Source: Ascarosepion bandense (taxonomy: Eukaryota; Mollusca; Cephalopoda; Sepiida; Sepiidae). Taken from it: a stretch of 64,000 nucleotides of DNA. Under the pieces are notes generated by a model. The model saw nothing but the letters and a program-made list of their open reading frames with translations. It was not told where the DNA came from and did not search any database. The first letter of the stretch is position 1, and each line of letters opens with the position of its first letter. Shown here piece after piece: positions 53,891 through 64,000 of the stretch. The position numbers and the translations under genes are program-made. The stretch is from positions 674,501 to 738,500 of the forward strand of contig JBBBDQ010001271.1 of assembly GCA_037127315.1 (NCBI GenBank). The letters run 5' to 3'.

Positions 53891-54873
53891 GACCAATCTA
53901 TGGTTGGTTGGAAATCCATCAACAATCCCACCCCACATAACACGGTCAAGCATTGCTGTACTCAGATCTTTCATATCCAATCCTGAGTTTCGGGCATTTA
54001 TGTGTGAATACATCAGTTTCCTTGATACAAACTTTCAGAGGTATGTCAAAGAAGCAAGGATGAGGTTACATCATTCTGCGCTCGATTACAGCGGCCAGTA
54101 AATTGCAGCCGTTTCTGCTTAAGCTGAAGAGATAATATACTTTTTATAATTGTGTTCCTTTGTGTTGCTACCATTGGCTTTCTCATCGTTTTGTTGAAAT
54201 ACCGAGATGTAACCAGAAGTTCTATTTTAATGGTTACTTTTGTCTTCATCATCATTCTTCGACCAATCTATGGTTGGTTGGAAATCCATCAACAATCCCA
54301 CCCCACATAACACGGTCAAGCATTGCTGTACTCAGATCTTTCATATCCAATCCTGAGTTTCGGGCATTTATGTGTGAATACATCAGTTTCCTTGATACAA
54401 ACTTTCAGAGGTATGTCAAAGAAGCAAGGATGAGGTTACATCATTCTGCGCTCGATTACAGCGGCCAGTAAATTGCAGCCGTTTCTGCTTAAGCTGAAGA
54501 GATAATATACTTTTTATAATTGTGTTCCTTTGTGTTGCTACCATTGGCTTTCTCATCGTTTTGTTGAAATACCGAGATGTAACCAGAAGTTCTATTTTAA
54601 TGGTTACTTTTGTCTTCATCATCATTCTTCGACCAATCTATGGTTGGTTGGAAATCCATCAACAATCCCACCCCACATAACACGGTCAAGCATTGCTGTA
54701 CTCAGATCTTTCATATCCAATCCTGAGTTTCGGGCATTTATGTGTGAATACATCAGTTTCCTTGATACAAACTTTCAGAGGTATGTCAAAGAAGCAAGGA
54801 TGAGGTTACATCATTCTGCGCTCGATTACAGCGGCCAGTAAATTGCAGCCGTTTCTGCTTAAGCTGAAGAGAT
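53764..54873. repeat. 370-bp tandem triplication
   Basis: Three copies (53764-54133, 54134-54503, 54504-54873) are almost identical; copy 1 differs by a single base (GTGTTACTACC against GTGTTGCTACC) near its start. The unit includes the Gypsy-derived segment at its low-coordinate side. Because the copies are identical, open frames repeat on both strands (103 codons on plus), which is not evidence of a gene. Confidence 0.95.
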
Positions 54874-54889
54874 AATCTTGTTATATCTC

Positions 54890-55260
54890 CTTAGATTTAG
54901 ATCAGTGTCAGGCGGAATCTGTAGCTGATGTTTTAAATTTTTCTCAGCATATTGGTATAAATTCCAAGTCGTTTCTCCAAATGAGCAGACAAAGACCAAG
55001 TGTTTAAACCATAGAGAAGGAACGGCTCAATCAATATTTGGAAAGTTTTCAGAAATGTGAAAGGTTATAGCTTCAGCGTTTATCAAGTTTGTTGCATGCA
55101 ACCCAAGCAAGAGCTTGGGATGCATGCAACTTTTCCTGAATCCTATACGATCCAAGACATTTGAAAGCCCTCGTCTTGAATTCAATTGCCTCAGATGATG
55201 TTGTAATGAATTCTGTTTGACTCTCATTGCAATACAGAATGATATGGTTAGCTGCTAACT
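54890..55260 (-). mobile_element. RTE-like LINE fragment of a second lineage
   Basis: The minus strand reads FKCLGSYRIQEKL, LAWVACNKLDKR, PFLLYGLNTWSLSAHLEKRL and YTNMLRKI. These are the post-RT motifs of RTE-type LINEs (YLGS, A..ALNKL, LLYG.ETW, LEKRL). It differs from the RTE family with RRMLRISW. Several stops. Confidence 0.6.
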
Positions 55261-55616
55261 CAGGTGACTACAGTAAAAACTGTGCATCCTTAATACCATA
55301 TTAGATTAGTGCAAGATCATCAGGAAAATCTAGATTGGTTATATATTCTACACAATGACAAATGCTCTCGCATGGTTTTAGAAAGGGCCCTTTTTCATTC
55401 ATGCTGTCTTCCGGTTTCTTGTTTTTCGGCCACTTACAATCTTCAAAACTTAAAATGCAACTTCAATCACCATTTTCTGGTCTTCTTGAACACCGTTCTT
55501 TTATTGTCGTTGCTCCTTCCTAGAGTCTTCTCTCTTTCTGTTGCATATCAGTTCGACGAAGAATAAAACTTGAATCAAAATTGACGATCTTCTTATCGTC
55601 TTGCTGATAAAAAGAG

Positions 55617-55618
<2 letters not shown>

Positions 55619-55706
<88 letters not shown>
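55619..55706. repeat. (CA)n-(TA)n microsatellite
   Basis: About 40 bp of CA followed by about 48 bp of TA. With the run at 55957-56020 it creates an artefactual 183-codon frame on the minus strand. Confidence 0.97.
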
Positions 55707-55710
<4 letters not shown>

Positions 55711-55954
55711 TGGTTCTATACTTTTCTTTCGGTGACTTAGTTGCGTGGAGTAGAGGTTTGGTCGGAGGTAGGCACAAGCACACACAAGCAACAGTCTGCT
55801 GCTGCGTTCGTCTTCCCTTCTCTCCTGTCTCCAAATTAAGCCAACAAGCCAACGAAGCCCTTGATAAGTGTTGGCCGAAAGGTTCCTCGGGTTTTAGGAT
55901 AATTATGACGTCTATTCTTTTTAAAGTTAGTTGTGGTTTCTGTGGGTACAAATC

Positions 55955-55956
<2 letters not shown>

Positions 55957-56020
<64 letters not shown>
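55957..56020. repeat. (TA)n microsatellite
   Basis: About 30 TA units with one CA interruption. Confidence 0.97.
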
Positions 56021-56024
<4 letters not shown>

Positions 56025-56252
56025 GTGTTTTTAGTATTTTGAAGCAGTCTTTGACGTGATTCTCCACCCACTTGCCTGAGGAGACTTCACGGTCGAAACC
56101 CAGGTAGCGTGGTTGGTTGGTTTTGTTTTTTTTTTTTTTTTTGTTTTATATATATATTACGGAATTTAACGGAAATCCATATTTTAAAAAAAGTCCCTTT
56201 ACACTCAAGTACGAGTATCCATTAAAAAATAATGCGAAACAAATAAAAAGTC

Positions 56253-56254
<2 letters not shown>

Positions 56255-56294
<40 letters not shown>
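56255..56294. repeat. (TA)n microsatellite
   Basis: About 20 TA units. Confidence 0.97.
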
Positions 56295-56297
<3 letters not shown>

Positions 56298-56325
56298 TTC
56301 GCTAGTTTTGCAGTATGCATGTATA

Positions 56326-56553
56326 CACTCCCGCTCAAAAATTTAAGCCCACTTAAAAATCCGCATGTGTAAATCACCTCATTTTATAAAAATGTAAATT
56401 TCTGAATAAAATGTTTGGAATGTAGCTTTTTGTTTCCATAACCTTTTAGATTGTAGTATTGGTAACCTTAAGTGGGAGGAGTTTAAAATCTATCCATAAA
56501 AAAAAATTCTTTTTAAAGATTTTTAAGTGGTCTTAAATTTTTGATCGGGAGTG
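56326..56553. mobile_element. Tc1-type MITE, 228 bp
   Basis: The 36-bp terminal inverted repeats, CACTCCCGCTCAAAAATTTA and onward at 56326-56361 and its reverse complement at 56518-56553, match at 34 of 36 positions. TA flanks both ends (56324-56325, 56554-56555). No coding capacity. The CACTNCCGNTCAAAA terminus is the common Tc1-family end. Confidence 0.9.
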
Positions 56554-56559
56554 TATATG

Positions 56560-56955
56560 TTATGAGCTATGTCATTCACAAGGCTTGATTAAAAATTGCT
56601 GCAAAATAGTGATATGAATCATGATTTAATCACAAAGCTACGAAGACCTAACCGAAGGTGTCTGAAAACACATGCACAAATCGTTTTTTCTATTTATATT
56701 TCTTTTAATAAGATTTAAAAACAGATTGATCCAATTGACTTGAGCACATGAAGACGACAGTTATCCAGATTAGCAACTGAAGTGAGAATGTCCCGCATTT
56801 TCTCAAACTATAACTGCAGCAATGTCTCGTCATTCTTTACGAACTAAATTTAATAAATAAAATCAAAAACCGAATAAATCACTTCGTTGGAAGAATGGCG
56901 TGAAGGTGCTAAACCACACATAAAGATCCGACTAACGTGGTGTGAATTAATTTTT
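56560..56955. other. Stretch without recognised feature
   Basis: Nothing supported. Confidence 0.35.
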
Positions 56956-56956
56956 T

Positions 56957-57597
56957 TAATCATATCACCCCGAGCAAGGCGGTAATGCCACTGATGTGCA
57001 GGGGGCTACGTAAGAGTGGAAAGATTGGAAAAGAGAAAGCCGGAAATCACATCCTAAACAGGGAACAAGGGATGAGCCTCTACACCTGTTCAATAGACGT
57101 GGGTGAAGTGTGAACCTGGCGATAATTTAGTCTATCTACTCCAATTGAAAAAAAGAATAAAAGAAAAGAGTGAAAAGATTGGAAAAGAAAACGCCGGAAA
57201 CCACATCCTAAACAGGGAACAAGTGATGAGCCTCTTCATCTATTCAATAGAAGTGGGTGGAGTGTGAACCGGGCGATAGTTCAGTCTATCTACTCCAAAT
57301 GAAAAAAAAGAAAAAAAGAAAAGCGTGAAAAGATTGGAAGAGAGAAAGCCGGAAACCACATACTAAACAGGGAACAAGGGATGAGCCTCTTCATCTGTTC
57401 AATAGACGTGAGTGGAGTATGAACCGGGCGATAGTTTAATCTATCTACTCCAATTAAAAAAAAGAAAAAAAGAAAAGAGTGAAAAGATTGGAAGAGAGAA
57501 AGCCGGAAACCACATCCTAAACTGAGAACAAGGGATGAGCCTCTTCACCTGTTCAATAGACATGGGTGGAGTGTGAACCGGGCGATAGTTTAGTCTA
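56957..57597 (-). repeat. LINE-type 3' end joined to a 154-bp tandem array, four units
   Basis: AAGATTGG recurs at 57021, 57175, 57330 and 57484 (periods 154, 155, 154). Units share ACCACATCCTAAAC, GGGATGAGCCTCTTCA and GTGAACCGGGCGATAG. The low-coordinate side (56957-57013) is the reverse complement of the CR1/Jockey-like LINE 3' terminus. A single-unit version is inserted at 44850-45028. Confidence 0.9.
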
Positions 57598-57683
57598 TAG
57601 GAAACATATCAAATCCGCAAAGCTTTATTGTCTGCATTATTATAATTATACTTAAAGTGAAAATGCATCAGAATTTTTTTTAA

Positions 57684-57725
57684 TCATTTCACCCCAAGCA
57701 AGGCATTTCACTGCCACTATATAGG
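57684..57725 (-). mobile_element. LINE 3' tip
   Basis: ATCATTTCACCCCAAGCAAG followed by GCATTTCACTGCCACTATA, the reverse complement of the last 40 bp of the LINE family. Confidence 0.7.
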
Positions 57726-57993
57726 TATATACTAGCAAAACAGTGTGTATCACTCAATCAAGATCGAAAACTGTACAGGGTAAAATAGTTTGTTCACTAT
57801 TATCTTACTATATTATTATTATTGACTCTCCCGTCGATTTCGACGTATTAGTGTCTAACTCAGTTAGACTGCCACTCAGAGAATTGTTTTGAGTGGTGAA
57901 GGCTTGTATAGCCCCAGCCACACTTTTTGGAACTGCTGATAACATACAATCGGTGCAGAAGTTCGCCACAGATCGCATGAAGAGCAGACCTCA

Positions 57994-58082
57994 GTTATTT
58001 AACCCATAACTGGACGGAAGGGACGGATTAATACTTTTCCCAAGAGTATCAGTGCGTATGTGAATGCAGAGTGTTCGACTGG
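57994..58082 (-). mobile_element. SINE-C copy 8 (partial)
   Basis: TTATTTAACCCATAACTGGA to GCGTATGTGAATGCAGAGTG, the middle part only. Confidence 0.75.
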
Positions 58083-58094
58083 AATATATATATA

Positions 58095-58480
58095 TCTCAA
58101 GGCATAGAGTTAATCTATCCGCACTGTGATACAGAGCTGTAATACAGCGAAACAGGCCTGCGGATGGTTTACTTATGCTCTCGCAAGCAGATTGAATACT
58201 ATAGAGGGAGGAAATTTCATAAACTGCAGTTATTTACGAATTTACGTTATGTTCGCTGGTTACCGTGTTGTTTTCGGTGCGGTTACAAGATAGAACACTC
58301 TCAACTGCTGGCGTATCTACATTGCGTAAAAACATTACTTGCTATAAAACCTGCCTTTCTCTGACGTGTGAATCTCCGACTGCTGACAAATCAGTCGGGT
58401 TTCAGGTTCGGCTTGAGGCATACGGTTAATCTAGCAGCACTGAAGAGCTGTGATATGGCAAAAAAGGCCTGTCTGCAGAC

Positions 58481-58483
<3 letters not shown>
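58095..58483 (+). mobile_element. SINE-B dimer (copies 6 and 7)
   Basis: A 3' end of one unit (58110-58170: ACAGCGAAACAGGCCTGCGG) is followed without a TA run by the 5' part of the next (TTATGCTCTCGC, GATTGAATACTATAGAGGG). That unit then runs to CTGAAGA, the stem, CAAAA (core G lost), AAGGCCTGTC and TGCAG at 58430-58470. Both ribozyme-like ends carry core changes. Confidence 0.7.

Positions 58484-58533
<50 letters not shown>
58484..58533. repeat. (TA)n microsatellite
   Basis: About 25 TA units at the end of the SINE-B dimer. Confidence 0.97.
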
Positions 58534-58539
<6 letters not shown>

Positions 58540-59340
58540 TAATTGTTTGCAGAACAATTTAATACACCAAGCCACTGGAAAACAGCCGGTAACAAAGAAA
58601 AAACATGTGTAGGATTAACTGAAGGACACTGGAAACAAAGAAATTACGCTCCGAAAACAGTCATTACAAATAGTAAATATCTGAACAGCACAATGCTTTC
58701 TAACCATATATGCGAAATTAAAAACAAAAACCAAATCGCACCAAAAATATAATGGAAAATAAGAAAACAGCACCAGCCTACAACAATAAATTCCAAAATT
58801 GTAAACTTTATCTGGATGAGAAAATATCTTTGATTACCTTCCCACAAACTATTAAATAAATGAGCAGAACTGATCTCAAAATGCAGACACGAAAACATAT
58901 TTTACTATGTTACTTAAATTTTAGAAATAAAAACGAATAAACAAAAATTAATAGAATATAATAAATAAAAAATGTAAGTAAAATAAATCACTCCAAATCA
59001 ATAAATGAGTAAAAAATTAAGTAAATATTAAACAAATTGACAAAACCACGAACGCACGCATATATACAAGTAGACGTAATAATAACAACCAAATATAAAA
59101 GAATCAATAAGAAATTAAAAAATTAAAAATACTATGAAGAGCCAAAAATACCTTCAGATTCATAATTATTTCCACTCAGAAAACCCAAAAACAATTCGAA
59201 ACATAACCATTACCGTCCACCAAAATAACCATAATGCATCACTGACCTGGATATATAATAGTCGAGCAAAAAGACAACGCATATGGCCTGACGATTGCGT
59301 ATAATCGTGAAACAAACTCTCGCAGCTTGGTGTTAAGTTG
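58540..59340. other. AT-rich stretch without recognised gene
   Basis: Nothing supported. 59350-59440 beside it is the repeat shared with 4490-4583. Confidence 0.4.
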
Positions 59341-59349
59341 AATGTCTAA

Positions 59350-59432
59350 ATTCATATTTACATATACTCTATCCCTGATATTGAGCACTTTAACCCATAA
59401 ATGTAGCATACCATTAAAACTATATTTTATCA

Positions 59433-59440
<8 letters not shown>
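59350..59440. repeat. Dispersed repeat shared with 4490-4583
   Basis: ATATTTACATATACTCTATC, GATATTGAGCACTTTAACCC and a (TA)n tail, as in the copy at 4490. Confidence 0.6.
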
Positions 59441-59479
<39 letters not shown>

Positions 59480-59740
59480 TATAGTCATCCGCAGACAGAT
59501 CTGTTTCGCAGCTCATCAGTACGGCTTAGACTCCGGTCGCTTCCTGATACAGGATTGAAACCCGACCGAATTGGTGTTTGTCGGCAATTCTATCCCTAGA
59601 CCACGAGCGTCCAGTAGAAGAAGGCAGGCTTTTTAGCGCGTATAAACACGTCCAATAGCTAGAGTGATCCAATTCATTATCGAATGAGCGGTGCGTAAAT
59701 GCCGGAGTAGCTACTGTTTACTAAGTCTACCACTCTCTCT
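59480..59740 (-). mobile_element. SINE-B copy 8
   Basis: Minus-strand copy with tRNA-like core at about 59545-59610. In the ribozyme-like part (59489-59524) CUGAUGA, GAAA, GUC and stem I CCGUA/UGCGG are kept, but seven bases of stem-loop II are deleted. Confidence 0.8.
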
Positions 59741-59756
59741 CTATATATATATATAT

Positions 59757-59825
59757 TCGATCCTGGCCAGAAGTAAGTTCATGTCTAGCCACACTGATGA
59801 GTTGTGATACAGCGAAACAGGCTTG
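59757..59825 (+). mobile_element. SINE-B copy 9 (3' fragment)
   Basis: Starts in the middle (CGATCCTGGCCAGAAG) and holds CTGATGA, GTTGT-GAT-ACAGC, GAAA, CAGGCTTG and GUA. Directly after the predicted cleavage site the sequence becomes a (GATA)n run, so stem I is lost. Confidence 0.8.

Positions 59826-59826
<1 letters not shown>

Positions 59827-59872
<46 letters not shown>
59827..59872. repeat. (GATA)n microsatellite
   Basis: About 11 units starting at the SINE-B ribozyme cleavage position. Confidence 0.97.
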
Positions 59873-59873
<1 letters not shown>

Positions 59874-59899
59874 GAGAAATGGTAAAGAGAGAGTAGGAG

Positions 59900-60430
59900 A
59901 GAGAAAGAAGGGATAGATATATACATTTGGGTTGCCGATTTATTCTAGTAGGTCTCAGAGTCAATGACACCGCATACCTCTAAGTTATAAATGCAGTAAT
60001 CACTTTCCAGATCGTGGGTATAACTGTCCCTGTTCCGCCCTACATGACCCACTAACTCAGGAAGGGGTTCTCTAGGGTTGTTTATGGTTATATTATTCCC
60101 ATCATGTATTTTTTTGATTTTCCCCGATTTAAATCTTCCAGAGTTGTATGTCTGGAGCAGAGTAAAGTGGGAGACTAAAAAGTGTCCCCATAATACCACG
60201 GATCTATTGAATGATATCACCGTAAATGGGACGGCTAATAACAGCAAGGACAACTTGATATCACCATGCAGTTGTTTCCGTATCGGCAACGAAAGTTATG
60301 CCATATTTTATTGTATAATATTTTCTGTTACTTGTTTTTTGTTAAGAATGCTACTGAGATTTCCATTGAATATACTTGTTTTTCTATTAGATTATAATTT
60401 CGTCACAATTTTTTATACGCCATATATATA
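59900..60430. other. Stretch without recognised gene
   Basis: Open frames of 114 (minus) and 117 (plus) codons overlap. Neither has a recognised domain; the plus one ends in a hydrophobic stretch. Confidence 0.35.
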
Positions 60431-60435
60431 AATAT

Positions 60436-60436
<1 letters not shown>

Positions 60437-60478
<42 letters not shown>
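60437..60478. repeat. (GT)n microsatellite
   Basis: About 21 GT units. Confidence 0.97.
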
Positions 60479-60479
<1 letters not shown>

Positions 60480-60689
60480 CTGCATGTGTGTAAGTATGTA
60501 TTTGTAAAGCAATCCCTCTTTTATACGAGCTTTTAATATGAAGTTATTTATTTTTCTTTTTGTTTTCTAATGATTAAAATTATAGTCGAAAATGTTGGCC
60601 CTATAAAACATTCCGATAATTTCTGAATTTGTAAAATTAGACAAAAAAATTCACCGCAGTAAATTGTTAGGCGTTTTTAATGAAACTTA

Positions 60690-60770
60690 TATATATATTA
60701 ATATATATTAATATAATATTAATATATATATATAATATATATATATTAATATATATATATAATATATAAT

Positions 60771-60803
<33 letters not shown>

Positions 60804-60897
60804 TATTAATATATATATATATTAATATATATTAATATAATATTAATATATATATATATAATATATATTAATATATATATATAATATATATATATTA
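60690..60897. repeat. (TA)n/(TTAATA)n tract at the LINE 3' border
   Basis: About 200 bp of TATATA with interspersed TTAATATA, ending exactly at the 3' terminus of the minus-strand LINE. Confidence 0.95.
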
Positions 60898-61222
60898 ATC
60901 ATTTCACCCCGGGCAAGGCGTAAATGCCACTGATGTGCGGGGGGCTACATAACTGAAAGAAAATTAATTAGAGGAGGGAGAAGAGGATTACAAACCAATT
61001 AGAAAGAAGCAAGAGAAAGATGAAAATGCAGGTGTGGTGACAGTTGTAAGCGGGGAGAGAAAGGGAAGGATATACGGGGTGGGGGAAGGGCTAGAGTCAA
61101 GTGGTTAGGAGATGAGTATTGACGTTGCATTTAAATTTCTGGAGGTTGTAGCCGTCAGAAAAGCAAGAATATGGGAGCGAGTTCCACAGGAGGTAAGAGA
61201 AGAAGCTGCAGGAGTAGAATTG

Positions 61223-61864
61223 TCATCTGCATTTGGCTAACCTAACTGTGAATGGGTGGGACCCAGTTGCCATTCTGGCTGCACGAGTAAACACCTGTTG
61301 AGGAGGCACCAGTGACTTAAGTTCGTCTGAGCAGAAGCCATGAAAGTACTTATAGAACAGACAAAGGGAGGCCACATTTCGTCGGTGGGGAAGTTGCTGT
61401 AGTCGAGCCGCCAAGTCAGCACCTATCACGTTACTAACTCTCCTTTGGAGCCTGCCGAGAACACTGAGGTGAGTGGCAGGGGCGCCTGACCATAAATGGC
61501 AGCAGTACTCCATGCAAGGTCGAATGGTAAACTTGTATATATGCAAGATGGATTCAGGCGGAAAGAACTTCCTGGATCTACACAGTGACCCAACCTTCTT
61601 AGCAGTGGATTTATCTATGGATTCGATGTAGCGGTTCCATTTGAGATCCGAAGAGAGGGTAAGGCCGAGGACTCACAGTGTATTGCACTCAGGGAGAATC
61701 GCTTGATCTATGCTTATGGGAGGCAGGAGAGGTTGCCTGTGATGGTTGACAGACAACATCTTGGTCTTGGACGCATTGAAGTTGACAAGCCACTTCTTGC
61801 CCCAATTCACCACAGAGTGTAGATCCCGTTCAAGGTCAGCAGCGAGATTATGTCTGTCCGCCAT
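61223..61864 (-). pseudogene. LINE ORF2, post-RT region
   Basis: Minus strand: RDLHSVVNWGKKWLVNFNAS, KTKMLSVNHHR, then after a frameshift RPCMEYCCHLWSG, RRVSNVIGADLAARLQQL, NVASLCLFYKYFHGFCSDEL and FTRAARMATGSHPF. Beyond it the conserved RLWNSLP end is decayed. Confidence 0.8.
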
Positions 61865-61879
61865 GCCAGGTTTCTTACT

Positions 61880-62504
61880 TGTGCGGGAGTATATTGTGGT
61901 GTCATCTGCGTAGATGCCTACTTGGAACTTGATCTCATCTGGGAGGTGTTGATGAAAATAAGAAAGAGCGTCGGGCCCAGGATAGAGCCCTGGGGGACAC
62001 CGGCATTCGTGCTGTAGGATGAAGAGGCATGCCCATTCAAAACGACCTTCATTTTGCGGTTGTTTAAAAAGGACTGGATTAGGTCAAGCAGGCGTCCGGT
62101 AATTCCGTAACCCCGTAGCTTGCAAAGGAGGTCAGACCCTGTCAAAAGCCTTGGAGATGTCCAGAGCAACTGCACGAGCCTCGCATCGAGGGTCCGGAGC
62201 ATGTACTCCGTAAAGGTTGTTAGCATATCGGCAGTGGACCTGGCAAAGCGGAAGCCATATTGCTTGTCAGAGAAGAGTTTGTGGGCAGTAAGATGTTGAA
62301 CTATTTCAGCATTGATTATAGCCTCGAACACTTTCCCGAATATCGGTAGAAGACTGATAGGGCGATAGTTAGATGATTCCAAGGGTTAACCACAATTCTT
62401 AAAAACAGGAACGACTGAAGAGAACTTCCAGCATGCAGGAAAACAGGAAGCAGAAAGGCAGTAGTTAAACAGTTTAGAGAGGACAGGAGAGAGTTCAGGG
62501 ACAC
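61880..62504 (-). pseudogene. LINE ORF2, reverse transcriptase domain
   Basis: On the minus strand: NYRPISLLPIFGKVFEAIIN (fingers), DKQYGFRFARSTADMLTTFT, then a damaged LDISKAFDRVW region (62140-62180), LLCKLRGYGITGRLLDLIQS, VPQGSILGPTLFLIFIN, and in a shifted frame YADDTTIYSR (about 61887-61915). The order and motifs are those of RT blocks 2 to 5; YADD is the catalytic pair. The deletion removes the first catalytic Asp region partly. Confidence 0.85.
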
Positions 62505-62924
62505 ACCTCTTAAGGACTATCACCGGGATTCCGTCGCCACCGCTCGCCTTATGGGGGTCAAATTTTGAAATTACTCGGGATACTACCTTCGTGTTAATAT
62601 GTACGTCATGCAGTTTGGCCTCAGTTCTAACGGGGAAGTCGGGTGAACATACTCCAGATGAGTCAAACGTGGAGTTGGATGAGTCTGCAGGCAAAGCACT
62701 CAGCTTTGTCCGCAAATGATGTGAGAACCTCAAATTCATGGATTAAAGGAGGTATAGAGGATTTGCAGTTGTTAAGCACCCGTTTGCATATCCGCCAGTA
62801 GTCCTTGGAGCCGAACTTGCGGTCAGCTATGCGCTGTCGCATTCTCTCAGCGAACAACCGTTTGGCGTCATTCGGGATTCTCTTGCACTTATTGCGAGCA
62901 GACGTGAATAGACGCCTATTGTGA

Positions 62925-63850
62925 TCAAATGACTGGCTCCTGAATAGTCGGAAATAATGGTTCCTGTGGGCAATGGCGGCCGACCAGGTAGGAGAGAACC
63001 ACGGAGAGGAATGAGGTTTTAGGCAATACTTCCTGGTATGCATCCCAGTCAGCTTTTTGGTAGCGGTAGGAGGTCCTATAGGTAGGAGGCTCCTGAGGGG
63101 AGTGAGAGTGGAAAGAAATACTGAGAGAGACAACAGCATGGTCGGAGTTGCCGAACGGACAAAGCTGCGAGACTTGACAGGCGTCAGGGGCAGAGGTAAA
63201 ACATATATCTAGTAGTGAGAAGTGTCCGGAGGGAGTGCTTGGGAAGCGAGTGGGGAAGTCCACCACTTGCGTAAGTGATTGGGAAATAGCGAAGTTCATG
63301 GCGTGAACGCCCGCTAGATCAGTAACAGAGTCTTTAAGCCACTCAGAGTGATGGGCGTTGAGATCTCCGAATACAAATATGTGAGCGAATGCGTGGTAGG
63401 AAATAGCGTTATCAATGTTGTCAGCAAGGCTATCTAGAAGAGAGCAGTCAGGAGAGGAAGGAGAACGGTACAGAAAGAATAAGTAACTAACCGAACTGAG
63501 GAAAGACAGACGGAGACGTACTGGTGGGCAGCAGTTTCCAGTGAAGTTACCCTGGCTATGGGGAGGTGTTCGCTGACGTAGATCCCCAGCCCATGAATGT
63601 GGACAGTGGAATCCTTCCTTAAGAGAGGGGGATAGCCAGGGATGGAGAGGTCAGATGAGGGAATAGAAGAGTTGAGGTTAGTTTCGCAAAGCGCTATGAT
63701 GAAGGAAAGCTTCTACGCTAGGAAAGTTAGTACGAATGCCCCGGATATTAGTGAAGGAAAGGTTAAGGGCTTTAGGTGGTTTGATTTTAGCTGGTTTAGG
63801 GTTGTTTCTGCTTTTGTTCATCATATGTTTTGTTTATAGTGAGGGACCTA
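62925..63850 (-). pseudogene. LINE ORF2, apurinic-type endonuclease domain
   Basis: On the minus strand: CETNLNSSIPSSDLSIPGY, then GLGIYVSEHLPIARVTS, FFLYRSPSSPD (YRSP motif), HIFVFGDLNAHHSEW (GDxNxHH), SGHFSLLDICFTS (the xDxxFTS motif) and GNSDHAVVSLSIS (SDH motif). These are the standard endonuclease motifs in order. Two frameshifts break it. It runs from about 63850 to the linker at 63000. Confidence 0.85.
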
Positions 63851-64000
63851 GGGTAGAGGATACAGTCGGTCATTATCCACGATCTGTGCTGGGAGGGAAA
63901 CTGGCTAGAACTGCAACAAGGTGTGGCCTCAGGGTTGTCCACCGAAAGCGCTTGCAGGGACACCTATCCATGCGCGACATGGCACTACAAGAACCCCGAT

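Larger units (their letters stand above)
60898..64000 (-). mobile_element. CR1/Jockey-like LINE, most complete copy (5' end beyond window)
   Basis: The 3' end at 60898 is the reverse complement of CCTTGCCCGGGGTGAAATGA. On the minus strand the order is apurinic-type endonuclease (63000-63850), linker (62663-63139), reverse transcriptase (61880-62500), post-RT region (61200-61880) and 3' UTR with the tip at 60898. The 5' end lies past the window. Several frameshifts and a small deletion in the RT (near 62150, around the LDISKAFDR motif) mean it is not coding-competent. No second ORF was identified. Confidence 0.9.

Noticed and set aside
54160..54841. Two identical 103-codon plus-strand frames
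   Set aside because: They repeat only because the 370-bp unit is triplicated. The meaningful reading there is the minus-strand Gypsy relic.
55520..56071. 183-codon open frame on the minus strand
   Set aside because: Built mostly from (TA)n and (CA)n runs (Ile/Tyr and Val/Cys repeats); not a protein.

Overview
The window is eukaryotic, intergenic or intronic, repeat-dense DNA. I see no operons and no intact multi-exon gene. Long AT stretches, many (TA)n, (CA)n and (GAA)n microsatellites, several tRNA-derived SINE families, RTE-type and CR1/Jockey-like LINEs, Tc1/mariner relics and a P/THAP9-type transposon point to an animal genome. The combination looks most like a coleoid cephalopod (octopus), but that is an inference from repeat style, not a proof.

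Layout. 1-5 kb: an internally deleted DD41D mariner (886-1845), short tandem arrays (35-bp x4, 200-bp x3) and a foldback element (4585-5032). 5-12 kb: LINE scraps, the first copy of a SINE (called SINE-B here) whose 3' end folds as a hammerhead ribozyme, and SINE-C copies. 13-19 kb: mariner/Tc1 scraps, a tRNA-like SINE and an LTR-like repeat; at 19159-19320 lies the best candidate host exon, bounded by good splice signals and with cysteine spacing like a Frizzled-type domain. 19.7-27.3 kb: two 5'-truncated CR1/Jockey-like LINEs on the minus strand and two RTE relics on the plus strand. 28-40 kb: more SINE-B copies (one in a head-to-tail dimer), an orphan 125-codon ORF (29652-30029), RTE relics, one of them split by a SINE, and a DD34D mariner with both ends (37487-38638). 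40.4-51.6 kb: a 90-95 bp satellite interrupted by a TA-flanked inverted-repeat element, itself interrupted by a decayed P/THAP9-like transposon, itself interrupted by an LTR-like sequence, a LINE 3' end and a 125-bp inverted duplication. 53.2-55.3 kb: a Gypsy-type integrase relic joined to a 370-bp triplication and an RTE-like relic. 56-60 kb: a Tc1-type MITE, a 154-bp tandem array and more SINE-B. 60.9-64 kb: the most complete LINE, running off the right edge.

How the parts relate. The CR1/Jockey-like LINE has a recognisable 3' end that recurs on short, otherwise unrelated sequences, suggesting its machinery moved non-autonomous passengers. SINE-B combines internal pol III-like boxes, a hammerhead ribozyme at the 3' end and head-to-tail dimers, the arrangement described for schistosome Sm-alpha repeats and animal retrozymes. 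This is the most interesting system in the window. All transposase and reverse transcriptase reading frames seen here are broken, except for short intact segments.
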